Of a stretch of 64,000 bases of DNA, positions 31,634 to 38,857 are shown one piece after another. The notes under the pieces were generated by a model. The model saw only the letters and a program-made list of their open reading frames with translations. It had not been told where the DNA came from and ran no database searches. The position numbers and the translations under genes are program-made. Every line of letters starts with the position of its first letter. Within the stretch, counting starts at the first letter, position 1. Source of the DNA: Deltaproteobacteria bacterium (GTDB lineage Bacteria; Myxococcota_A; UBA796; UBA2385); contig JAGYJW010000011.1 in the NCBI GenBank assembly GCA_018401435.1, positions 1-64,000 on the forward strand, in the 5' to 3' direction.

Positions 31634-33637
31634 ATGACATCCCGCGCGGTCGGCATCGATCTCGGTACGACCTTCTCGGCAATCGCCCACGTCAACCGGC
31701 ACGGCGTCCCCGAGATCCTCCACAACGCCGAAGGCGACCGCATCACCCCGTCGGTGGTGCTCTTTGACAACGACGAGATCATCGTCGGCAACTACGCCAA
31801 GCAAGCGGCGGTCGCCTTTCCGCACCAGGTCGTGGAATTCGTCAAGCGCCACATGGGCGACCCGGACTTCCACTACGAGCACAACGGCCGCAAGTACACG
31901 GCCCAGGAGATCTCCAGCTACATCATCGGCAAGCTGAAGCACGACGCCGAGCTGCGCCTGGGCCACAAGGTCGAACAGGCGGTGATCACCGTCCCCGCCT
32001 ACTTCCGGGACCAGCAGCGCCGGGCGACGGTAGAGGCCGGGCGCCTCGCCGGCCTCGAGGTGCTGAAGCTCATCAACGAGCCCACGGCGGCCGCCTTCGC
32101 CTATGGCCTGGCCAACGCCGGCAAGCAGATGCGCTGCCTGGTCTTCGACCTGGGCGGCGGCACCTTCGACGTCACCGTGGTCGAGATTGGCGGCAACGAG
32201 ATCAACGCCATCGCCACCAATGGCGACCCCATGCTGGGAGGCAAGGACTTTGACGACATGCTGGTCCGCTATGCGGCGGCGGCCTTCAAGGACCGGCATG
32301 GCGTGGACCCCCTGGTGGACCTCGTGGCCACCCACGACCTGCGCCAGAAGTGCGTGAGCGCCAAGCTCAGCCTGTCGCGTCGGCCCAAGATCAACCTCTT
32401 CTACGACTACGACGCCAAGATCCTGCGCCTGGAGATCACCCGCGAGCGCTTCGAGGACCTGTCCCAGGGCCTGCTGGCGCGCTGCGAGAACCTCACGCGC
32501 GAGGTGCTGGAAGCCGCCAAGATCGGACCCCAGGACATCGACACGGTGCTTCTTGCAGGCGGATCCACGCGCATGCCCATGGTGCGGAACCTCATCCGCG
32601 ACATGTTTGGCAAGGACGCCGCCACCGACATCAACCCCGACGAGTGTGTGGCCCTGGGTGCAGCGCTCACGGCGGCCTTGGAGTCGGCGCACCGGGCCGG
32701 CGAAAAACCCCCGGTGGACATCCGCACCCACGACGTGACCAGCCACAGCCTGGGCATGGTGGTCTACAACGACGGCAAGCTGCACAATAGCGCGATCATC
32801 GGCCGCAACAGCCGCATCCCCTGCGAGCGCACCCGCGACGACTACGTCAACACCCACGACGGCCAGACCACCATGGACCTGTGGCTGGTGCAAGGCGAAG
32901 AGACCGACCCGCTCAAGTGCAATGTGCTGGGGCACTTCGAGTTCTACGGCATCCCGCCGCGGCCCTCATCCGAATCGCGGCTGGCGGTGACCTACCGCTA
33001 CAACGCCAACGGCATCGTCGAGGTCGAGGCCATGGATCTGACCTCGGGTCAGACCCTCGCCCACCGGTTGGCAGCCGGCCAGGTCACCCTGGACGACATC
33101 GCCCGCAACCGCGTCCCCATGCAGATCGCGCTGATCATGGACTGCTCGGGGTCGATGTATGGCACCAATATGGTCGAGGCCCGCAAGGCGGCGTCGGCCT
33201 TTGTGGACCGCACCCTCGAAGGCGGCCGCGAGATCGCGGTGGTGGCCTTCCCCGGCGGCATCAAGACCCGGCCCACCGACCAGGCCGACCGCATCCTGGC
33301 GGCCTTGGACAGCCTCACCCCCATCGGGTCCACGCCCATGCACCAGGGCCTGGTGCAGGCGCGGGATACGCTCCGCGGAAAGGCCGGCGTACAGCGCATC
33401 TTCGTGGTTCTGACCGATGGTCACCCCGACGATCCGGACGCCACCGCCGCCGAGGCCCACCGCATCAAACGCACCGGCGGCCGCATCATCGCCATCGGTG
33501 TGGGCCGCAAGGTCCGCCGTGACTTCCTGACCGCCCTCTGCTCCAACGCGTCGGACTACCACCACTGCGACGAGAGCGTTGAACTCGAAGGCACCTTCAT
33601 CAATCTTGCCACCCAGCTGGGTAGCGGCCGGCCCTAG
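31634..33637 (+). CDS. Hsp70 with C-terminal von Willebrand A domain
   Basis: A 667-residue chimera. Residues 1-385 are an Hsp70 ATPase domain with phosphate-1 motif IDLGTTFSAIA and phosphate-2 DLGGGTFDVTVVE (about 172-184). The adenosine motif is LAGGSTRMP. A beta-type substrate-binding domain follows (about 388-490: SHSLGMVVYNDGKL, then VTYRYNANGIVEVEA). Where the helical lid should be there is a vWA domain (about 497-640) with MIDAS residues D503, S505, S507, T567 and D595 (DCSGSM, IGSTPM, TDGHPDD). The ATPase looks competent. The vWA may bind a metal-dependent partner. First gene of a five-gene cluster; AGGAG of the next gene sits just past its stop. Confidence 0.95.
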   Translation: MTSRAVGIDLGTTFSAIAHVNRHGVPEILHNAEGDRITPSVVLFDNDEIIVGNYAKQAAVAFPHQVVEFVKRHMGDPDFHYEHNGRKYTAQEISSYIIGKLKHDAELRLGHKVEQAVITVPAYFRDQQRRATVEAGRLAGLEVLKLINEPTAAAFAYGLANAGKQMRCLVFDLGGGTFDVTVVEIGGNEINAIATNGDPMLGGKDFDDMLVRYAAAAFKDRHGVDPLVDLVATHDLRQKCVSAKLSLSRRPKINLFYDYDAKILRLEITRERFEDLSQGLLARCENLTREVLEAAKIGPQDIDTVLLAGGSTRMPMVRNLIRDMFGKDAATDINPDECVALGAALTAALESAHRAGEKPPVDIRTHDVTSHSLGMVVYNDGKLHNSAIIGRNSRIPCERTRDDYVNTHDGQTTMDLWLVQGEETDPLKCNVLGHFEFYGIPPRPSSESRLAVTYRYNANGIVEVEAMDLTSGQTLAHRLAAGQVTLDDIARNRVPMQIALIMDCSGSMYGTNMVEARKAASAFVDRTLEGGREIAVVAFPGGIKTRPTDQADRILAALDSLTPIGSTPMHQGLVQARDTLRGKAGVQRIFVVLTDGHPDDPDATAAEAHRIKRTGGRIIAIGVGRKVRRDFLTALCSNASDYHHCDESVELEGTFINLATQLGSGRP

Positions 33638-33645
33638 GAGCCCCC

Positions 33646-34176
33646 ATGTCCGACCGAAAGGACATCCAGGAAGAGCTCGTGATGAGCGGCCTGGCCGAGG
33701 ATGTCGAGACCCTCAAGGAATTCGTCCAGCAGCAGGGCCGCCGGGACGAGACCCAGCAGCGGGCCTTTGACCAGCTCTATGCCGAGCTGCGCCAATACAA
33801 GGACGACTTCGTCTTTCAGGCCGAAAAGCCCCTGCTGCTGGACCTGCTGCTCTTCTATGACAGCCTCACCTGGTTCCAGGAGAGCCTGGTCAGCCAGGAG
33901 ATGAGCGCCGACGTGGTGTCGGACTCCTTCCAATACCTGCTCGACGAGTTCATCGAGCTGCTCTACCGGCGCGACGTGCTGCCGCTGGAGGGCGATGATC
34001 GGTTCAACCGCGAGAACCAGAAGGCCATCAAGGTCGAGCACACCGACGACGCGGCCGCCGACTGGCGGGTGGCCCGGGTCGTCAAGCGCGGCTTCACCCG
34101 CGGCAACAAGGTGCTCCGCCCCGAAGAGGTGGTGGTGCTGCGCCACCGCGTCGATGACGACGGGGCGGACCGATGA
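33646..34176 (+). CDS. GrpE-like nucleotide exchange factor
   Basis: A 176-residue acidic protein. The first half is a long helix (LAEDVETLKEFVQQQ to YAELRQYKDDFVF). The second half carries a GrpE-type ending, with VARVVKRGFTRGNKVLRPEEVVVL corresponding to the beta-domain that opens the Hsp70 cleft. The GrpE dimer helix is shorter than usual. It starts 8 bp after the Hsp70-vWA stop with AGGAG, and its last codons overlap the next Hsp70 by ATGA, so tight coupling is likely. I infer it recycles nucleotide on the neighbouring Hsp70s, not on the distant DnaK. Confidence 0.8.
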   Translation: MSDRKDIQEELVMSGLAEDVETLKEFVQQQGRRDETQQRAFDQLYAELRQYKDDFVFQAEKPLLLDLLLFYDSLTWFQESLVSQEMSADVVSDSFQYLLDEFIELLYRRDVLPLEGDDRFNRENQKAIKVEHTDDAAADWRVARVVKRGFTRGNKVLRPEEVVVLRHRVDDDGADR

Positions 34177-35897
34177 GTGACGACGTCGTCCTGGGCATCG
34201 ACCTGGGCACCACCTTCTCGGCCATGGCGGTGGTGGACCGCTTTGGCAAGCCCCTGGTGGTCACCAATTCCGAGGGTCGGCCCATCACGCCATCGGTGGT
34301 GCACTTCTACGACCACGACGCCTGCGTGGTGGGCGACGAGGCCGTCAAGATGGTGGTGCTGGACCCCGCCAACGTGGTGCGCTTCATCAAGCGCTCAATG
34401 GGCGAGCCCGACTTCGCCTTGGAGTTCTTTGGGCGCAGCTACAGCCCCCAGGAATTGTCGGCGATCATCCTCAAGAAGCTGAAGGAAGACGCAGAAGAGG
34501 CCCTGGGCATCGAGATCCGCGACGCGGTCATCACCGTGCCGGCCTACTTTCAGAGCCCCCAGCGCGAGGCCACCCGCGAAGCCGGCACCATCGCGGGCCT
34601 CAACGTGCTCTCGATCATCAACGAGCCCACCGCCGCAGCCATCTCCTATGGCATCGAGCGGCTGGGCGGTCACAGGCGCATCCTGGTCTTTGACCTGGGC
34701 GGCGGCACCTTCGATGTCACGGTGATGGAGATCAAGGGCATCTCCTTCCGAACCTTGTCCAGCGATGGCAACGCCGAGCTGGGCGGCAAGGACTGGGACG
34801 ACCGCCTGGTCAACCATGTGGCCGAGCGCTTCGTCGAGCGCTTCGGGCTGGACCCCCGCGACGAGACCCAGCCCTACCAGGAGCTCTACGAGCGCTGCCT
34901 CTCGGCCAAGATCGCGCTGAGCACCAAGCCCAAGGCCGTGGTGCCCGTCAACTTCCAGGGCCAGCGCATGGTGGTGACGGTCACCCGCGAAGAATTCGAC
35001 GCGATGACCGCCGACCTGGTGGAGCAGTGCGCCGAGACCACCCACATCGTGCTGCGGGATGCCGGCATGACCTGGGCGGACCTGGACGAGGTGTTGCTGG
35101 TGGGCGGATCCACCCGCATGCCCATGATCCGCGACCGCCTGCGCCGCATGGCCGGTCGGGTGGAGGCCAGCGGCGTGAACCCCGAGGAGTGCGTGGCCCT
35201 GGGGGCGGCCCTGGCCGGCGTGCTTCGGCACCGGCCCGATCACCCCGCCCTGGTGCCCCACCGGCAGGCCCTCGCCCGTCGGGCCAAGGACACCACCGAG
35301 GGCCGGGCCTCCACCGAGGCGCCCGGCGCCGACCCCACCGCCCCTTCCTTGCCCGGCGCGGGCGTGATCTCGCAGCCCGGCGCCCACGCCGCGCACAAGC
35401 CCGCCCCCCTCGCGGCGCCCTCGCCCGCTGCCGCCGAAGATCCGGTTCATATGGGCTATATCGGCCTTCCTCCGGTTCAGGTGGTGGACGCCACCAGCCA
35501 CCCCCTGGGCATCGTGGTGCTGGACCGGGCCCACAAAGAGCGCGTGGTGACCCTCATCCCCAAGGCCACGGCGGTGCCCTGCGAGAAGCGCGGCCGCTTC
35601 GCCTATGCCTATGACAACATGACCGCGGTGCGGGTCGAGGTCACCGAGGGCGCCGGCAGCAGCCGCGACGAGGTGAAGGTCATCGGCGAGGTCATCCTCG
35701 ACGATCTGCCCCCGCGCCCCAAGGGCACGCCCATCGACGTGATCTACCGCTACGGACTCAACCAGATCCTCGAGATCGACATCGTCGATGTCGAGACCAA
35801 GCGGGTGCGCCGGGCCCGGATGGACCTCAAGGGAGAGCTGGACAGCGCCGCCCTCGACAAGGCCAAGGCCAACCTCGCCGCCTTCCGGGTGCACTGA
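34173..35897 (+). CDS. Hsp70 without helical lid, with Ala/Pro-rich insert
   Basis: A 574-residue Hsp70. The ATPase domain (about 1-350) has IDLGTTFSAMA, VFDLGGGTFDVTVME and LLVGGSTRMP. An Ala/Pro/His-rich linker of about 85 residues (350-435) replaces the short hydrophobic interdomain linker. The beta substrate domain follows (about 437-555: SHPLGIVVLD to IYRYGLNQILEIDIVD). The polypeptide ends about 20 residues later, so there is no alpha-helical lid. The DLLL-type allosteric linker is not visible. It overlaps the GrpE-like gene and precedes the J-like membrane protein by 62 bp. It may hold a client loosely or act as a regulator. Confidence 0.93.
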   Translation: MSDDVVLGIDLGTTFSAMAVVDRFGKPLVVTNSEGRPITPSVVHFYDHDACVVGDEAVKMVVLDPANVVRFIKRSMGEPDFALEFFGRSYSPQELSAIILKKLKEDAEEALGIEIRDAVITVPAYFQSPQREATREAGTIAGLNVLSIINEPTAAAISYGIERLGGHRRILVFDLGGGTFDVTVMEIKGISFRTLSSDGNAELGGKDWDDRLVNHVAERFVERFGLDPRDETQPYQELYERCLSAKIALSTKPKAVVPVNFQGQRMVVTVTREEFDAMTADLVEQCAETTHIVLRDAGMTWADLDEVLLVGGSTRMPMIRDRLRRMAGRVEASGVNPEECVALGAALAGVLRHRPDHPALVPHRQALARRAKDTTEGRASTEAPGADPTAPSLPGAGVISQPGAHAAHKPAPLAAPSPAAAEDPVHMGYIGLPPVQVVDATSHPLGIVVLDRAHKERVVTLIPKATAVPCEKRGRFAYAYDNMTAVRVEVTEGAGSSRDEVKVIGEVILDDLPPRPKGTPIDVIYRYGLNQILEIDIVDVETKRVRRARMDLKGELDSAALDKAKANLAAFRVH

Positions 35898-35959
35898 CCC
35901 GGCTCGTTGACCTCGCCCAAGGCAGGGACTAAGAGAAGGGGCACCCGTCCGGACAGGGC

Positions 35960-37870
35960 ATGGAACAGCGGGACCTCGACGATATCGCCCGCTTTCTCGG
36001 GTTGGTCGGCAAGGCGAGCCTCTACGAGTACTTCACGGTCTCGCCAGAGGCCGCGGCGGCTGACGTGGCCGAGGCCATCCAGAAGCGTCGGACCTGGGCC
36101 CAGGGCCAGCAAGCCAACCCCAAGTACCGCGAAGAGGCGATCTGGCTGATCAAGAATGTGGCGCGCTGCCGACGGGCCCTGCTCGAAGACGCGGAGGCCT
36201 ACCGGGCGTCGATTGAGCGGGTGGAGGACCAGCGGGCCGACGCCTTGCGCCTGGCCGTGCGGGTGGCCCTTGCAGGCGGCCCGCTGAACAGCGAGCAGGC
36301 CGCAGCCTTCCAAGAGCTGGGGGCGCGCCTGGGCCTCAGCCCGCAGGCCATCGACGCGACCGTCGCGACGGTGGTGGCCGAAGACGCCGCGGCCGCAGCA
36401 CAGCTCCCTTCGGCCTCGGGAGAGCCCGCCCTGGTGGACCACTATGCGGTGCTGGAGGCCCATCCCGACGCCGACCACAACAGCCTCGAGGGCGCCTACC
36501 GCCAGCGCTACCGGTGGGCCCGGCAGCTCAACGACGCCCGGCGGGCCGACCTGATCTATGCCCGGCTGGACGAGGCCTGGGCCGTGTTGAAGGACCCGGC
36601 CTCCCGCGCCCGCTACGACGAGCAGCGGCGCAAGCTGGCTCCGGCCCCCGCGACCCCCACCGGCCCCACCCTGGGCACCCATGGCGGCGAACCCGAGCGC
36701 GAGCTGGAGGTCGCGGCGGTGCGCCGCATCGGCTTCGCAGAGGGCGAGGCGCCAGAGCCCATCGCAGCTGAGTCAGAAACCGGCCAGCAAGGCGCCTTCC
36801 CAGCCCCGCCCGAAGGCCTCGCCGGCCAGACCCTGGGCGTGGACTCGGGCAACCGCGCGGCCATGCCCCGGCGCTCGGCGCGGCTGGAGCTCGACGGCCC
36901 CGAAGACCTCCTGCTGCGGGTGGGCCGCAAAGCGCGAATCCACTCCTTGATCGTGCGAAAGGCTGGATCGGGCCCCTTGCCGGGGCGGGTCTTCGTGGAC
37001 CGGGAGTGGGTGCGGGTGAGCCCCAGCCGCCTGGATCCAGAGGCCGAGTCCCAGGTGGTCCAGATCGAGGTCCTCCCCCAGGAGATGCCCCGCCGCAAGG
37101 CCGTGGCCCTGGTGACGGTGCTCAGCGACGATGGCCAGCGCCGCTCGGTCACCCTGCAGGCCCAGCGCAGCGATCCGCTGCCCTGGGTGGCGTCGGCGGC
37201 GGCCCTCCTGGCTGGGGCCGCCGGCCTGATCTTCTGGCTTCAGCAGCCCCCCGACGATCTCGGTCCCCCCGCCCCGGTGAGCCCCATCCTGCTGGTCATG
37301 GTCGATCCGCCGGCGGGGCGGGTCTTTGTGGGCTCGCGCCTGGTCAACAGCAATGGCAACGCCCTGGTCAGCTCCGACCTGACGGCGGGCGAGAGCACCC
37401 TGGTGCGGGTTGAACTCAACGGTTTCAAGCCCTGGACCGAGGAGGTCGCCCTGCCTGCGGCCGGCGAGACCCTGACCCTGCGCCCGGTGATGGAGCTGAC
37501 CGATCGGGTCGAATGGGAGCCCTCCGTGGGCGACATCGAGGGGCAGCTCCCCGCCGGCGCCGCGGCCCGGGCGGTCAATGGCCGGCGCAGCCAACTCAAC
37601 GGCTGCATTCACGATCACGGGCAACTCGACGCGGGCGCGACCGGCGCGGTGGACCTGCGGGCCTATGTGTCCAACCGGGGCGAGATTGTGGGCCTCAGCT
37701 TCCAAGGCCAGGGCCTGGACCTGTCCAAGGGCCTCACCCACTGCTTGCGCCGCCAGCTCCGCTCCTTGGACCTGCCCAGCTTTGGCGGGGCCGACTATGC
37801 GGTCTTCAAGGACCAGATCCGCTACATGCGGGACGCCGGACGGGGCGACGACGGGTCCGGAGGCCGATGA
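35960..37870 (+). CDS. Tandem J-like domains, membrane segment, PEGA and AgmX/TonB-like C-terminus
   Basis: A 636-residue modular protein. Residues 8-75 and 160-225 look like J-type helical units (YEYFTVSPEAAAADVAEAI, and DHYAVLEAHPDADHNSLEGAY with RYRWARQLND). In neither does HPD sit at the helix II-III turn; the HPD in AHPDAD is in helix I and not functional. A helical region lies between them. A membrane helix is at about 408-428 (WVASAAALLAGAAGLIFW). A PEGA domain follows (about 440-510: VMVDPPAGRVFVGSRLV). The C-terminal 110 residues have two Cys and the pattern of the AgmX/TonB C-terminal domain. It overlaps the next gene by ATGA. I infer it anchors the neighbouring Hsp70s at the membrane. 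Confidence 0.75.
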   Translation: MEQRDLDDIARFLGLVGKASLYEYFTVSPEAAAADVAEAIQKRRTWAQGQQANPKYREEAIWLIKNVARCRRALLEDAEAYRASIERVEDQRADALRLAVRVALAGGPLNSEQAAAFQELGARLGLSPQAIDATVATVVAEDAAAAAQLPSASGEPALVDHYAVLEAHPDADHNSLEGAYRQRYRWARQLNDARRADLIYARLDEAWAVLKDPASRARYDEQRRKLAPAPATPTGPTLGTHGGEPERELEVAAVRRIGFAEGEAPEPIAAESETGQQGAFPAPPEGLAGQTLGVDSGNRAAMPRRSARLELDGPEDLLLRVGRKARIHSLIVRKAGSGPLPGRVFVDREWVRVSPSRLDPEAESQVVQIEVLPQEMPRRKAVALVTVLSDDGQRRSVTLQAQRSDPLPWVASAAALLAGAAGLIFWLQQPPDDLGPPAPVSPILLVMVDPPAGRVFVGSRLVNSNGNALVSSDLTAGESTLVRVELNGFKPWTEEVALPAAGETLTLRPVMELTDRVEWEPSVGDIEGQLPAGAAARAVNGRRSQLNGCIHDHGQLDAGATGAVDLRAYVSNRGEIVGLSFQGQGLDLSKGLTHCLRRQLRSLDLPSFGGADYAVFKDQIRYMRDAGRGDDGSGGR

Positions 37871-38688
37871 TCGACGACGACCCAGCGGTGGAGTCCATCC
37901 TGGACGCCGCCGAAGAGGCCTTGGACGCCGGAAATCCCAGCGACGCCGTGCGTCTCTGCGACCAGGTGCTCAAGATCGACGCCAACCACCCGGGCGCCTG
38001 GTTCGTGCGCGGCGACGCCTTGCGCGCCCTAGGTGCCCTGGCCGAGGCCGCCGACGCCTTTCGGACCGCCGCCCTCGCCCGGCCCGATCACGCCTCCAGC
38101 TGGGCCTCCTATGGGCTGGCCAGCTTCGAGATGCTCGACATCAAGGAGGCCCGGCGCGCCTGCTCCCGGGCCATTCGCGAGGACCCCCGCAACCCCGAGG
38201 GCTGGTGGGTGCGGGCCCTGCTGCTGGAGTGGGATGGCGACCAGCCCGGCGCCCGGCGCGCCCTGGCCCACGCCCGGTGGCTGGACCCCCTGGGCTACCC
38301 CCTGCCCCCCGAGCTCAGCGACGACGAGGTCGAGGAGATCGTGTCTGAGGCCCTGTCCGAGCTGCACCCGGCGATCCGCGACTATATGGCCAACGTCGCA
38401 ATTCTCCTCGAGGAGATGCCTCGGCCCGACTCCTTGGCCAACTACGATCCGCCGGCCTCGCCCCTGGACCTGCTCGGCAGCTTCAGCGGCCACTCCTTGA
38501 TGGAGCGCTCCACCGACAACCCGTGGAGCATGCTGCCCCCCACCATCGTGATCTACCGCCGCAACCTGGAGCGGCAGGCCATCAACCGGGACGAGCTGAT
38601 CCATCAGCTCCGCATCACCCTCTTCCACGAGATCGGGCACTTCCTGGGCCTGTCCGAGGAGGACCTCGAGGACCGCGGGCTGGAGTGA
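37867..38688 (+). CDS. TPR protein with MMP-like zinc protease domain
   Basis: A 273-residue protein. Residues 1-150 are TPR helical pairs (AEEALDAGNPSDAVRLCDQVLKIDANHPGAWF repeat pattern). Residues 155-273 match the small MMP-like metallopeptidase family (COG3824): RDYMANVAILLEEMP, then IVIYRRNLERQ, and the zinc motif HEIGH at about 254-258 followed by FLGLSEEDLEDRG. Such proteins are often predicted Zn proteases with unknown substrate. ATG overlaps the stop of the J-like membrane protein. It is last in the five-gene chaperone cluster and is followed by a hairpin, so it may degrade clients released by the Hsp70s (inference). Confidence 0.85.
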   Translation: MIDDDPAVESILDAAEEALDAGNPSDAVRLCDQVLKIDANHPGAWFVRGDALRALGALAEAADAFRTAALARPDHASSWASYGLASFEMLDIKEARRACSRAIREDPRNPEGWWVRALLLEWDGDQPGARRALAHARWLDPLGYPLPPELSDDEVEEIVSEALSELHPAIRDYMANVAILLEEMPRPDSLANYDPPASPLDLLGSFSGHSLMERSTDNPWSMLPPTIVIYRRNLERQAINRDELIHQLRITLFHEIGHFLGLSEEDLEDRGLE

Positions 38689-38709
38689 CCCGCCGCGCCC
38701 CAAACGAAG

Positions 38710-38738
38710 GACGCCCCGGTCGGGTGGACCGGGGCGTC
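38710..38738. terminator. Perfect 12-bp hairpin, likely bidirectional terminator
   Basis: GACGCCCCGGTC (38710-38721) pairs perfectly with GACCGGGGCGTC (38727-38738) around GGGTG. On the minus strand it is followed by CCTTCGTTTG, a T-rich tail fitting the end of the tRNA-Ala transcript; on the plus strand it ends the chaperone cluster. Confidence 0.7.
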
Positions 38739-38741
38739 AAG

Positions 38742-38817
38742 TGGTGGAGAAGAAGGGATTCGAACCCTCGACCTCTGGAGTGCGATTCCAGCGCTCTCCC
38801 AACTGAGCTACTCCCCC
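38742..38817 (-). tRNA. tRNA-Ala (anticodon CGC)
   Basis: A 76-nt cloverleaf. The 7-bp acceptor begins GGGGGAG, the D-arm is GCTC...GAGC, the anticodon stem is CTGGA/TCCAG with loop ATCGCAC, and the T arm is GAGGGTTCGAATCCCTT. CCA is encoded. The G3:U70 pair required for alanine identity is present, which supports the CGC assignment. It lies 12 bp from the hairpin that would end it. Confidence 0.93.
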
Positions 38818-38828
38818 ATCGCGTTGGC

Positions 38829-38857
38829 CCTCTACTGTGTCGGCCGGTGGGGGTCAA
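38829..38857 (-). promoter_or_regulatory. Promoter of tRNA-Ala(CGC)
   Basis: On the minus strand, TTGACC (38852-38857) and TAGAGG (38829-38834) are 17 bp apart, with the -10 ending 12 bp before the tRNA. The element overlaps the last codons of the glycosyltransferase gene by 4 bp. Confidence 0.6.

Noticed and set aside
31451..32935. Minus-strand extension of maf with many His and Val
   Set aside because: It is antisense to the Hsp70-vWA gene; composition is a shadow of the conserved Hsp70 codons. Maf has its own ATG at 31450.
36470..36490. HPD tripeptide in the J-like protein as an active J domain
   Set aside because: The His-Pro-Asp is in the first helix segment (AHPDAD), not at the turn between helices II and III, so it is unlikely to stimulate Hsp70.
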